A stretch of 64,000 nt of DNA from JAFAFN01 sp963707555. GTDB lineage: Bacteria; Actinomycetota; Acidimicrobiia; Acidimicrobiales; Microtrichaceae. The translations under genes were made by a program, and so were the position numbers. Location: assembly GCA_963707555.1 (NCBI GenBank), contig CAVPQM010000020.1, positions 356,649-420,648 on the forward strand, in the 5' to 3' direction. Below, piece by piece: positions 18,204 through 27,385 of the stretch. Within the stretch, counting starts at the first letter, position 1. The number at the start of each line of letters is the position of its first letter. The notes below the pieces were generated by a model. It made no database searches and was not told where the DNA came from. It worked only from the letters and a program-made list of their open reading frames with translations.

Positions 18204-20522
18204 CTAGAGGGTGGGCTTGACGGCAGTCGCTGCGGCCGTGGCTAGGTCGGCGACAGCCTTGTACCTCACCGTGTGATCTGGCCGAAACCCGACGACGGTG
18301 TAGCCGACCTTGCCAACGTTGTCACCCGCAGTGTTGAACTTGCCCTGGATGACGAAGCGAATGTGGACCTTTGGTCGACCGTCTGCCTGTTGGAGTCGAA
18401 TCAGCTTGTCTCGCATGTCCTGCTGAAGGTGTGAGCCCTTGGTGTCGATGACGATCACGCCCTTGGCGTCCCAGACGATAAAGTCGGGGAAGAACTTCGT
18501 GTTTCCACCGATCCTGATGATCGGGATTGAGTAGCCGGACTGTGATGGGTTGCGCGCCCACGGCACGCCCACCTTGTCGAGTTCCCTGGCGAACGGCAGC
18601 TCCAGGCTCGGATTCAAGCCGTCGTACCCCTCGTGCAGCGCGTTCTTGAAAGGTTCGATCGTCTCGCGAGCCACGTAGTCGCCGACGATGTAGTCGTCGT
18701 CATCGTCGGCGGCGACCTCGACGTAGCTCTCCTCGACGAAGACCAGCCCAGCCTTGTCGGCTAGGTCGTTGAGCGTCTTGGCGGCACTACTTCCGATCCC
18801 GATTGGAGCGTCCCACTTCCCGTCGCTCAACGTCACCGCTGATGCTGCCCGCGGATGCTTGTGTGACAAGGCCCTGCTGAAGAGCCAGCGCGCCAGCACA
18901 CGGGCTGTCGAGCCGACCTCTATCCATTCGAATGACGGGTCGTCGACGTTCCCGACGACGCGCTCCACCTGGGCCTTCAGGCCGACCCCGCTGGTGTTGG
19001 TGGTATCCCCGCGGAAGTCAGTGGCATCGACTTCGATCTCTGCGAGTTCGTCGATCGCCTCATCGAAGTGCTCAGCGATCTCGGGAACTGTCCGGGTCTC
19101 CTTTGGTTCCAGGACCGTCAGGTGCTTCTTGCCAGGCGCGGAGGTGGTGACCAGCACCGGCACGTTGTCATCGCGGAGCCGTGCCTGTGTCCTGTCGACA
19201 ACCTCGGTGAACACCTTGTTGCTCTCGACTCGGACATGGACCTGCGCCGTGTTAAGACGGTCCGCCGGATAGTGCTTGCGGCCTGGCTGTCGTAGCAGGC
19301 GGCCCACGATCTGCTCGGCCGCGATCGTCGAGCCAAGCGTCTTGTCGATGTAGGCGAAGTAGACGAAGGGATCGTCCCAGCCTTCTTGCAGGCTCTGGTT
19401 GAAGATGATGTGGCGGTACGGGCCGCTGACGAAGTCGTCGTAGTCCCGATCGCCCCCTCCGTAGAGCACGAACTCGGCAGGCAGCGGGTGGCTCTTGTCG
19501 ACCTTGAGGTCGCAGTAGACCGCGATCTCGGCTGGGTCGACGCCGAGCCCGTCGACGAGGTGCCGCCAGATCAGGATCGGCGGAGCCTGTCGCATCTGGA
19601 ACGGCTGCTTCGGATCGTCTTTCCGCCGGTCGTCGCCCTCGACGATGTTCGTACGACAGACGTAGACGGCCTTGGGCTTCCCAGCGAGGCCATGGATCTC
19701 AGCGTCCGCCTCGACGGCGACGATGTCCGCGTACATTTCGGAGACGACGTCTTCCATCGGCGCCTGCCGCCCGATCAGACCGACCTTGGTCTTGACTAGC
19801 CCACTTGCCGCGACCTCGCTTGGAGCGACGGTCGAAAGCAGATCATCGTCAGTGAGATCGTTGCTCTTTAGCTGGTCGACCACCTCGGTCTGCATCGCCC
19901 TCGGGACCCTGGCCGTCGCGGTCGACAACAAGAACGCGCTGGGGGATAGCTCCAACAACCTCTCGGTCTGCGGATCAGTCAGGTTGTGCGCCTCGTCGTA
20001 GACGACGATGAGTGGCCGACGGATGCCGCTTGGGTCCCGCCGGCGGCTCAGCGAGTCCCAGATCGAGCCGTCCGCGGTATCGACCTGCGAGGCGTAGACC
20101 TTGCGCCCCTCCTTGTCCTTACGGTTGAACTTGCCAACCGTCGCGAAGAACAGGAAAGGGCTGTCTACCGTCTCGAGCTCGGTTGCCGACAGGTCAACCA
20201 GCGCCCGAACCTCGAAGTCGTCGATGAGGTCGTGATACTGCCCGCCATCGTCGAGGTTCGCGAAGGTCTGTTCGACGACGACGCTCAGCTTCGACAGCCA
20301 GAGAACAATCGGTTTGGCGGGTGACTGGGCTGCGATCTGCGCTACGGCGTCAGCAAGGATGACCGTCTTGCCCGATGCAGTAATGGAGGACAGGAATTGC
20401 ACGTAGGGGATTGGGCGGCGCTTCGCCCCGGCGCCGCGCATGGCAGGTTGAAAGATGTAACCGAGTACGCCTTCTGCCATCTCATCGGCAGCTGCCTGTT
20501 GGAAGGGGTAGAGCGTGATCAA
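18204..20522 (-). CDS. Type III restriction Res-like DEAH helicase-nuclease
   Basis: 772 residues. Start is TTG at 20520-20522, whose bases overlap the stop of the upstream Mod remnant (TTGA), a coupling typical of mod-res operons. Motifs: SSITASGKTVILADAV (I), IVVYDEAHN (II), LLSTATARVP (III), FNQSLQEGWDDPFVY (the family's V-like signature) and EQIVGRLLRQPG (VI). The C-terminus holds a PD-(D/E)xK-like site: FPDFIVWDAKGVIVIDTKGS. It would translocate and cut DNA with a Mod methyltransferase partner. Since Mod is missing here (only about 30 C-terminal residues remain), Res is probably inactive or serves another role. Shorter than classic Res but otherwise complete. Confidence 0.8.
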   Translation of the reverse strand: MITLYPFQQAAADEMAEGVLGYIFQPAMRGAGAKRRPIPYVQFLSSITASGKTVILADAVAQIAAQSPAKPIVLWLSKLSVVVEQTFANLDDGGQYHDLIDDFEVRALVDLSATELETVDSPFLFFATVGKFNRKDKEGRKVYASQVDTADGSIWDSLSRRRDPSGIRRPLIVVYDEAHNLTDPQTERLLELSPSAFLLSTATARVPRAMQTEVVDQLKSNDLTDDDLLSTVAPSEVAASGLVKTKVGLIGRQAPMEDVVSEMYADIVAVEADAEIHGLAGKPKAVYVCRTNIVEGDDRRKDDPKQPFQMRQAPPILIWRHLVDGLGVDPAEIAVYCDLKVDKSHPLPAEFVLYGGGDRDYDDFVSGPYRHIIFNQSLQEGWDDPFVYFAYIDKTLGSTIAAEQIVGRLLRQPGRKHYPADRLNTAQVHVRVESNKVFTEVVDRTQARLRDDNVPVLVTTSAPGKKHLTVLEPKETRTVPEIAEHFDEAIDELAEIEVDATDFRGDTTNTSGVGLKAQVERVVGNVDDPSFEWIEVGSTARVLARWLFSRALSHKHPRAASAVTLSDGKWDAPIGIGSSAAKTLNDLADKAGLVFVEESYVEVAADDDDDYIVGDYVARETIEPFKNALHEGYDGLNPSLELPFARELDKVGVPWARNPSQSGYSIPIIRIGGNTKFFPDFIVWDAKGVIVIDTKGSHLQQDMRDKLIRLQQADGRPKVHIRFVIQGKFNTAGDNVGKVGYTVVGFRPDHTVRYKAVADLATAAATAVKPTL

Positions 20523-20611
20523 TCGAGATCCTCGTTGGCGAACGGCTCGCTACGAACGTCGAGCCCGAACGAGGCCAGGATGTGATCGGGGATCTGGTAG
20601 AAGCTCGTCTT
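20519..20611 (-). pseudogene. C-terminal stub of a type III DNA methyltransferase (Mod)
   Basis: The last 30 codons (KTSFYQIPDHILASFGLDV then RSEPFANEDLD) are in frame with the stop that overlaps the Res start. They look like the C-terminus of the Mod subunit expected upstream of Res. At 20600-20611 this reading is replaced by an alkylsulfatase read on the opposite strand, so about 95 percent of Mod is lost. Identification rests on position, coupling and residue character. Confidence 0.5.
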
Positions 20612-22352
20612 CGATGCCCACGACTTCGACTGGATCGGCGACGATGACCCCGCACCGGACTCGGTCGAACCGAGCCTCTGGCGACAGTCGCAGGTCATCA
20701 AGAAGGGTGGGCTCTACAAGCTCGCCGACGGTGTGTTCCAGGTGCGCAACAGCGACATCGCCAACCTGACCGTCATCGAGGGCACCGACGGGCTCGTGAT
20801 CGTCGACTGCATGGCGGGCGTCGAGTCCGCGAAGCAGGGCATGGACATGATCCGCGAACACGTCAGCGACAAGCCCGTCGCCGCGGTGATCTACACCCAC
20901 ACCCACATCGACCACTACGGCGGCGTCAAAGGAGTCGTCGACCCGGCCGACGTCGCCTCGGGCAAGGTGCCGATCATCGCCCCGGGCACCACGAAGAGCT
21001 TCGACAAGTTCGCCATCGGCGAGAACGTGATCCTGGGCAACGCGATGGCTCGTCGGGCCGGCTACGCGTTCGGGAGCCTCCTGGACCACGGCCCGCAGGG
21101 CTTCGTCAGCTGCGGAATCGGAATCACCACCACCGCCGGCCCGCAGGTGTCGTACATCTCGCCGACCGACGGCATCACCGAGACCGGCACCCGTCGCACG
21201 ATCGCGGGGCTGACCTTCGAGTTCCTCTACGCGCCTGACACCGAAGCGCCCGAAGAGATGCACATCTGGATCCCCGAGCTCCAGGCGCTGACCTGTGCGG
21301 AGAACGCCAACCACGCGTTGCACAACATCCAGACCCTGCGCGGGGCTCGCACCCGTGACGCTCGCAACTTCGCCCGCTACCTGGACGAGACGCTCGAGCG
21401 GTGGGGCGACGAGGCCGAGCTGCACTACGGGCCCCACACCCATCCGATGTGGGGCAACGACCGCATCACGGACTTCATCGCGTCACAGCGCGACACCTAC
21501 AAGTTCATCCACGACCAGTCGCTGCGCATGGCGAACAAGGGGTACACGCCGCTCGAAGCGGCCGAAGTGCTCGAACTGCCCGACGAGCTCGGCCGCGAGT
21601 GGTTCAACCGCGGCTACCACGGCACTCTGCACCACGACGTGCGCGCCGTGTTCCACAAGGAGCTCGGCATGTGGGACGGCGACCCCGTCTCCCTGCACCC
21701 CCACCCGCCGGTCGAGGCCGCGCAACGGTTCGTGAACTTCGCCGGCGCCGAGAACATCCTCGCCGAGGGCCAGCGCGCCTTCGATGAGGCCGACTACCGG
21801 TGGGCCGTCGAGATCCTCCACAAGCTCGTCTTCGCCGAGCCGGACAACACCGCCGCCCGCGAGCTCCAAGCGGATGCGTACGAGCAGATGGGCTACCAGG
21901 CCGAAGGGCCGCAGTGGCGTGGCATCTTCCTGACTGCCGCCAAGGAGCTGCGCGAGGGAGCGCTCCCTGCGGCGTTCGTCACGGCGAGCGAGGACTCGAT
22001 CCAGGCGATGCCGATCGACATCCTCTTCGACTTCGCCGCGGTGCACGTGATCGGCGACAAGGCCGCGAGCATCGACGTCCGCATCGACTTCGAGTTCACG
22101 GACCACGACGAGACCTGGAACATCTGGGTGCGCCGCGGCGTGATGAACGCCCGCAAGGGCGCATCCGACTCGCCGCAGCTCACGGTGTCCGGCCCGAAGG
22201 CGGCCCTCGTCGGCGTCCTCCTCCAGCCCGCTGTCGCCGACCAGCTCGCCGCCGGCGGGAAGGTCACCCTCGACGGCGACACGTCGGCGCTGCAGACACT
22301 GGCGCCGGTGATGGATTCGTTCGACCCGAACTTCCCGATCGTCACCCCCTGA
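20601..22352 (+). pseudogene. Alkylsulfatase (BDS1/SdsA1-type), N-terminally truncated
   Basis: The frame is open from 20601 (a stop, TAG, lies at 20598) to 22352, about 583 residues. It begins inside the catalytic domain at FDAHDFDW and EPSLWRQSQ; full-length relatives of about 650 residues carry a signal peptide and 50-90 more residues first. The metallo-beta-lactamase site is YTHTHIDHYGGV, with further ligands in CAENANHALHN and YGPHTHPMWG. The C-terminal SCP2-like domain ends in GGKVTLDGDTSALQTL. The enzyme hydrolyses alkyl sulfates such as SDS to alcohols. A later in-frame start (GTG 20733) would still give a zinc-site-containing protein, so residual function is possible, without export signal. 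Confidence 0.8.
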
Positions 22353-22564
22353 CGACAGGACCCACCCGCCGCGTTCCACCAGCCCCAATCAGGGCCAAAC
22401 AGCGAGCCGGCACGAACCCGAAGGTCACCTCAGCGGGCGTCGCGAGTGCGATCCCCGCTGACTCTGCTGACCACGTCGCGCCCTCCCAGCGAGCACCTGT
22501 CGGTGAAGTCACCCCCGCTCCGCGAGTGGATCGATCTTCTACTGTTCCTTCTGCTGTGCGGCGC
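22353..22564. other. Gene-free stretch left of the attachment region
   Basis: About 210 bases after the alkylsulfatase stop with no convincing reading frame, promoter or terminator. Confidence 0.4.
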
Positions 22565-22652
22565 GGTACGGGGGTGTACGGACTGTCACGGCGGCGGTAC
22601 GATGACCCTCGAAACCCCTGCAAGAGGGCACGATCCGGTACGCAGTGGTACG
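22565..22652. repeat. Clustered GGTACG hexamers, possible integrase arm sites
   Basis: GGTACG occurs at 22565-22570, 22596-22601, 22637-22642 and 22647-22652, and TGTACG at 22575-22580: five near-identical hexamers in 88 bases, all on the same strand, ending about 20 bases before the tRNA fragment. Short direct repeats beside an attachment core are typical arm-type binding sites of tyrosine integrases. The assignment is inference. Confidence 0.45.
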
Positions 22653-22673
22653 GGCCGAGATTCCGATCGGAAA

Positions 22674-22719
22674 TCTCATAACCCGAAGGTCGTGGGTTCA
22701 AATCCCACCCCCGCCACCA
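22674..22719 (+). pseudogene. 3' half of tRNA-Met (CAT), probable attachment site (attR/attL)
   Basis: From the anticodon loop (CTCATAA, anticodon CAT 22677-22679) through the anticodon 3' strand, variable loop, T arm (GTGGG-TTCAAAT-CCCAC) to acceptor strand CCCCGCC and ACCA, this is a canonical tRNA 3' half. The 5' half is missing: the bases before the loop (ATCGGAAAT) cannot pair with CCCGA, and no GGCGGGG acceptor strand lies upstream. A lone tRNA 3' end is the usual scar at one end of an integrated element; the intact tRNA should lie at the other end, outside the window. Confidence 0.72.
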
Positions 22720-22741
22720 TGTGATGTCTCGCGACATCGGA

Positions 22742-22780
22742 AACCCTCGAACCCTCAGGTTCGGGGGTTTCTTCGTTTTC
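22742..22780. terminator. Rho-independent terminator, copy A
   Basis: A 12-bp stem (AACCCTCGAACC / GGTTCGGGGGTT, one G-T wobble) around loop CTCA, then TCTTCGTTTT. It lies 23 bases after the tRNA 3' end and probably terminated the tRNA transcript. The same hairpin is repeated near 54557. Read in reverse it also overlaps the end of the IS481 transposase remnant. Confidence 0.7.
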
Positions 22781-23111
22781 TGGAGCGGGGCTGTCCGGTG
22801 GGTTGGTAGTCCCGGGTGGGGTCGAGTTCGAGTGCTCGGAGGAGTTCTCCGGTGGCGGCGTTGATGATGCGGATGTCGAGTCCTGCGACGAGGAGCAGGA
22901 TGTGGGTTCGGGCGTGGGTTCGTCCGATGCCGATGTGGTGGAGTCGTCCGGCGTGTCGGAGTGTGACTTTGCCGGTGGCGTCGATGCGGTCGACGCGGAC
23001 GCGGTGATGCGTGTCAGGGGCGCCGGGTGTCGGGCTCGCTTTCGGGGAGCGCGGTGTAGATCGTCGCGGGGGTTGCCCGGTTCGGTAGTGAGCGGTGTGG
23101 GCGTTGGTGGT
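22755..23111 (-). pseudogene. IS481-family transposase, C-terminal fragment (copy A)
   Basis: Read on the minus strand, the fragment begins NHQRPHRSLPNRATPATIY, continues through HHRVRVDRI, the beta-barrel segment RLHHIGIGRTHARTHILLLV and ends LELDPTRDYQPTG...RNPRT. This is the C-terminal end of an IS481-type DDE transposase (the QRPHRSL motif follows the catalytic Glu). Catalytic residues are lost. The upstream part is interrupted exactly where the IS3 inverted repeat begins (23112), so IS3 inserted into this gene. One frameshift near 23040 (CCCCGAAAGC) distinguishes it from copy B. Confidence 0.72.
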
Positions 23112-24469
23112 TGAATCAGCACGGGTTCAGTGGAGGGCTGGTTCTCCCGGAACCGGGTCGGTTCGGGTGTTGATGTGACGGTAGTGCTCGGTCTCGAACT
23201 CGATCGGGGTGGCGTGGCCGAGCGCGCTGTGGATGCGGGTGTTGTTGAACCACCACACCCAGTTCAAGGTGGCGAGCTCAAGATCATCCGGGCCTCGCCA
23301 GGGTCCTTCGTGGCGGACGCACTCGGTCTTGTAGAGCCCGATGGTCGTCTCGGCGAGCGCGTTGTCGTACGAGTCGCCGACGGTCCCGATCGATGCGACC
23401 GCGCCGGCGTCGACGAGCCGTTCGGTGTACCGGATCGAGGTGTATTGGCTGCCCGGCATCGCTGTGGTGCACGAGTCCGTCGACGAGCTCGTCGGCCTGG
23501 GCTCGGGTCCACAGCGCCATCTCCAACGCGTCGAGCGGCAGCTCGGTCGGCATCGGTCGGCCGGTGCGCCAGCCGACGATCCGCCGGGAGAACACGTCGA
23601 TCACGAACGCGCTGAACACCGTGCCCGACCAGGTCGCGACGTAGGTGAAGTCGACGACCCACAGCTGGTTCGGGCCGTCCGCGGTGAAGTTGCGCTCGAC
23701 CAGGTCCGGCGGCCGCTGCACGCCGGCGTCCGGGTCGGGTGCGTGACGACGGCCGGCCACGGCGCACGCCGCGCAGGCCGGCGTGCGCATCAGCCGCTCG
23801 ACCTGCAACCGGCACGTGACCGAGCCGGGGTGCTCGCCCCGGGCATCTTCGCGGCGAGTTCGTGGTAGACCTTCCGCGCCCCGTAGAGACGCCGGCCGAT
23901 CATCGGGCGACTCGTGCACCCGGCGGATCTGCGAGCACGACCTCGTCCCGCAGCGCCCTCGCCGACGGTGGGCGGGTCTTGGCGGCGTAGTAGGTGCTCG
24001 GGGCGATCTTGCAGCCGTGCTGGCGCTCAGCACTCTGCAGATCGGCTCGACCCCGAACCGGTCCCGGTGCGCGGTCGATGAACCGACTACCACGGCAGTC
24101 GCGGGTCGAGCTCCCGCGCGAAGAAACTCGACGCCGCCAACAAGAATCTCGTTGGCGCGCTTCAGCTTCGCGGATCTCCGCCTCCAGCTCCTTGATCCTG
24201 GCCGCCTCCGACGTCGTCGTCCCGGGCCGCCGCCCGCTGTCGATCTCGGCCTGCTTGACCCAGCCGCGCAGCGTGTCCGGGTTCGACCCCGACCCGCGGC
24301 CCGATCCGCATGCACCGCCGCGTTCATCGACAACACGGGTCCTCCGTCATCGCGCTTCGCGCACCAACCGCACAGAACGCTCCCGCAACTCCTGCGGGTA
24401 CTTCCTCGGTGCTGGCATGACTCCACCTTTCCGTGGAATCAGACCCTCCACCAAACCCGGGACGATTCA
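23112..24469 (-). mobile_element. IS3-family insertion sequence, degenerate copy A
   Basis: Bounded by TGAATCAGCACGGGTTCAGT on the left and, read inward from the right, TGAATCGTCCCGGGTTTGGT; both continue into GGAGGG, so these are imperfect terminal inverted repeats. The 1,358-bp element carries orfA and orfB of an IS3 transposase on the minus strand, but both are broken by several frameshifts. Recognisable parts include LWVVDFTYVATWSGTVFSAF (first catalytic Asp), LVHHSDAG(S)QYTS (second Asp) and a later NALAETTIGLYKTE (Glu). One extra G near 23455 separates the second Asp region from the rest. No clear 3-bp target duplication is seen. Confidence 0.8.
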
Positions 24470-24708
24470 GAGTTCGCTGTGGAACGAGGCGACGGACAGC
24501 GTCGAGGAGCCGGTCACAGCTGTGCTGCAGGCACTCGTCGCCGTCGCGTTGCACCTACAGGAGTTGCATCGGCCGCCGTGCGCCCAGCTGAGAAACGACG
24601 TGTTCTGTCGATGGTCCGCTCGCCGGACGAGCCAGGTCTTTTGCCGGGCGAGCGAGCCGGCTGATAGTCCATGGCTACTGAGCGGGCGATGAGTGATGGG
24701 GCGTGGAT
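24470..24708. other. Intergenic stretch without a recognisable gene
   Basis: About 240 bases between the IS3 right end and the lipoprotein start. Open frames exist on both strands but none has a start site or recognisable protein motif. It may contain the promoter of the next gene; no clear boxes are visible. Confidence 0.4.
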
Positions 24709-26143
24709 ATGAAGGTCGGTCGGCTGTTGCCGTTGTTGTTGGCATTTTTGGTGATCGGTGCACTTGCATGCGCGCCGACTCCCCCGACGGATCCGACCGA
24801 TCCGACGGTGCCCCCAGACACGACGGTCCCTGCGGACGCCGTCGCACCGGTGCTGTCGCTGCCGGCGGACATCTGGGTCCCACGATCAGCACCGCTGGTG
24901 CGAGCGTCACGTACACCGCCTCCGCGACCGATGACGTCGACGGCGCCGTCGACGTCGTCTGTGCGCCGGCCTCCGGGTCGACGTTCGCCGTGGGCACCAC
25001 GATCGTGTCCTGCTCGGCCTCGGACACCGCTGCCAACACAGGGACCGGGACGTTCTCGGTGGTCGTCACAGCGTACGAGCCCGGCACGATCCGGCGTCGC
25101 CAGCGGCGCCGCCCACACCTGTGCGCTCATCGAGGGCGGCACCGTGAAGTGCTGGGGCTCCAACACCGAAGGTGAACTCGGCAACGGCACCAACACCGCA
25201 TCGACGGTGCCGGTCGACGTGACCGGCATCACCGATGCCGTCGCCGTCTCCGCTGGCGGATCGCTCTCGTCCGCGCTCATCAGCGGTGGCACCGTGAACT
25301 GCTGGGGCAAGGGCGCCAACGGCGCACTCGGCAACGACGGCGTCACCTCGTCCAACGTTCCCGTAGAGGTCGTCGGTATCACCACGGCGACCGCCGTCAC
25401 GACCGGCGGGAGCTACTCCTGCGCGCTGCTGGCCAACGGCTCCGCACGCTGTTGGGGGTACAACGCCTATGGCCAGCTCGGCGACGGCAGCTTGAACTCC
25501 TCGAACGTGCCGTCCTGGTGAGCGGCCTGACCGACATCGTCAGCATCGACGCCGGGACGTTTCACACCTGCGCCGTGCTCGCCGACGGCACCGCCCGCTG
25601 TTGGGGATGGAACGGCAACGGCGAACTCGGCAACGGCACCAGCGGGTCCGCCAACAGCATCTTCGACGCGCCCACCACGGTCGTCGGCCTCGCCGACGCC
25701 GTCGACATCTCGACTGGTCAGTACCACTCCTCCGCGCTGCTCGGCGACGAGACGGTGCGCTGCTGGGGTCACGGCGGCAACTACCAGCACGGCAACGGCA
25801 TCACGGCCAACTCGAACGTGCCCGTGACGACGCGGTCACCGACGCCGCCGCCGTCAAGCGGGCACGCTCTACTCCTGCCACGCTGGGTACCGACGCGACA
25901 GTTCGTTGCTGGGGCCACAACGGCTCCGGCCAGCTCGGCAACGGCACCTTGGGTGGCGACTGGCCGGGACCAGAGAACACCGGCCTCGTGGGGGTCACTC
26001 ATCTGAGCGCCGGTGGAGATCACACCTCCGCGACTCTCGACGACAGCACCGTTCGCTGCTGGGGCCGCAACGCCATCGGCCAGCTCGGCAACGGCAGCTC
26101 CACGTACACGGCGACGCCCACCAAGGTCTCCGGAATCCGCTGA
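24709..26143 (+). pseudogene. RCC1-repeat/HYR-domain lipoprotein, frameshifted
   Basis: Starts at ATG 24709 with a lipoprotein-type signal (LLAFLVIGALACAP) and a Thr/Pro/Asp linker. An HYR-like beta domain follows (GASVTYTASATDDVDGAVDV, with paired cysteines). Then come at least six RCC1 repeats marked by 'CWG.N..G.LGNG': KCWGSNTEGELGNG, NCWGKGANGALGN, RCWGYNAYGQLGDG, RCWGWNGNGELGNG, RCWGHNGSGQLGNG, RCWGRNAIGQLGNG. The protein-like frame jumps near 24880, 25085, 25515 and 25830, so no single frame covers it. Such surface beta-propeller lipoproteins are common in this group; ligand unknown. Real decay or base-calling error cannot be distinguished. Confidence 0.75.
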
Positions 26144-26151
26144 GACGACGG

Positions 26152-26175
26152 TCACGCAGCGCCGACGCTGCGTGA
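26152..26175. terminator. Hairpin after the RCC1 lipoprotein gene
   Basis: Perfect 9-bp inverted repeat TCACGCAGC / GCTGCGTGA with a 6-base loop, 8 bases after the stop at 26143. No T-run follows, so it may be a weak terminator or mRNA-stabilising stem. Confidence 0.5.
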
Positions 26176-26465
26176 TCGACCGCCGCTCGTCGTCCGCAGT
26201 TCGACCGTGAGGGACTTGTAGGAGAGGAGGGGGCTGGTCCCGGGCGCAAGCGATGCAATCGGCCCCGATGCCGTCGTCACCGACATCCGCATCGGTGGAC
26301 AGGGCTGCTCCATCTCGCAGTCGTCGGCGTCGATGATGTCGGGCCACGGGTGAGCTGTTCGGTAGGGCCACTGCTCTGGGGGGGTGGTCAGCGTGGGAAT
26401 CACCGGCTGGAACATCCACAACGACGCCAGCGAGGGGTGGGTACAGAAGAGGCGAACGGCCGGGA
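26176..26465. other. Gene-poor stretch
   Basis: About 290 bases. A minus-strand frame gives LLSYKSLTVELRTTSGGR and other protein-like snatches but with no start, motif or matching context. I see no supported gene. Confidence 0.35.
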
Positions 26466-27178
26466 TCAGATGAGCGTGGCGTCAATGGCGGTGTCGCCGT
26501 TCCAGGCCCGCCGGAAAGTGCGGTCGGTGCTCGCCCAGAGAAGTTCGCCTTGAACCCAGCTGCGCCTCAGCTTCCGGCGGCGCCGTCGAGGAGGCGCCGC
26601 GTGCTCGTGGTCACAAGTTGTGCGACGTTGGCGTGGTCGGCGACAGCGGTGTTGGTGGCGAGCTCCTCGAGCAGTTCGAGCACCGTGGCCTTCGCCGCCT
26701 CGGTCTGTATCCGCCAACGACGTGCCTCCACGACGAGTTCGTTGACACCAATGTCGGTCATGGGCCACATGTCCGCGACGGATAGTGCTGCGGTCGAACG
26801 CAGCTTCGTCCACAGCACGGTTGGCACCGTGTCGTACAGAGGTGCGAGCGCGGGGTGTCCTTCAGCAGGAACCCGTCGGCGCCGGCTCGGAGCACGTCCA
26901 TGACGTGCTCGTCGGCCTGGAACGTGGTGAGCACTATCACGTGCGGCGGCGTCGCGAGGCGGCGGAGAGCGGAGGTGGCGGCGATGCCGTCCATCCCGGG
27001 CATCCGGATGTCCATCAGGACGACATCGGGTCGATGCGCCTGCACGGCGGCGACGGCGTCGACCCCTTCGGCAACCTCGCCCACCACCTCCATCTCCTCT
27101 GACGACGACAGGATCATCTTCGAGACCGGCGCGCACCAACGCGTCGTCGTCGACCAACAGCACCCGGATCTTCACCAC
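26466..27178 (-). pseudogene. Response regulator receiver domain joined to an unrelated C-terminus
   Basis: Start GTG 27178 overlaps the stop of the upstream kinase fragment. The receiver domain is clear: IRVLLVDDDALVRAGL (acidic pocket), VVLMDIRMPGMDGIAA (phosphorylatable Asp), VIVLTTF (Thr switch), GADGFLLKDTP (conserved Lys). It needs one frameshift near 27115 to be read through. After KDTP the usual linker and LuxR-type helix-turn-helix are absent; instead comes an unrelated sequence (LYDTVPTVLWTKLRSTAAL to TRRLLDGAAGS) in yet another frame. A NarL/FixJ-type regulator has therefore lost its DNA-binding domain through rearrangement. Confidence 0.7.
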
Positions 27179-27385
27179 GGCAGTTCGGCCTCGACGACGA
27201 AGTCACCCGACGCGTCCGGTCCGTGCACCAGCACACCGTTCGCCAAGGTCACCCGCTCCTGCAGCCCGAGCAGACCTGTGCCGGAACCGGGCGGAGCCGG
27301 ACGGTCGGATGCGCCCACTACGGGTGGGTTCCGAACGCAGACGTGCAGGCCTCGGTCCGGTGCCCCGGTCACCGTTCCCACGGCT
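27172..27385 (-). pseudogene. C-terminal fragment of a NarL-type sensor histidine kinase
   Basis: About 65 residues survive: RGLHVCVRN, then GSGTGLLGLQERVTLANG and FVVEAELPW. GTGLLGLQERV is the G2 ATP-lid motif of HisKA_3-type kinases. The stop overlaps the response-regulator start, as in an original kinase-regulator operon. Near 27385 the sequence changes to a plus-strand permease, so the rest of the kinase has been lost. Confidence 0.7.

Noticed and set aside
20601..22352. Beta-lactamase resistance gene
   Set aside because: The THxHxDH site is of the metallo-beta-lactamase fold, but SLWRQ and the C-terminal SCP2-like domain identify an alkylsulfatase.
22565..22652. CRISPR-like array
   Set aside because: Hexamers are too short and irregularly spaced; no cas genes are present.
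22621..22719. Intact tRNA-Met gene
   Set aside because: No 5' acceptor strand or pairing anticodon stem is present; only the 3' half is.
22342..23122. Minus-strand frames containing GWDLNPRPSGYE and GFEPTTFGL
   Set aside because: These well-known peptides are translations of the antisense of the tRNA 3' end, not real proteins.
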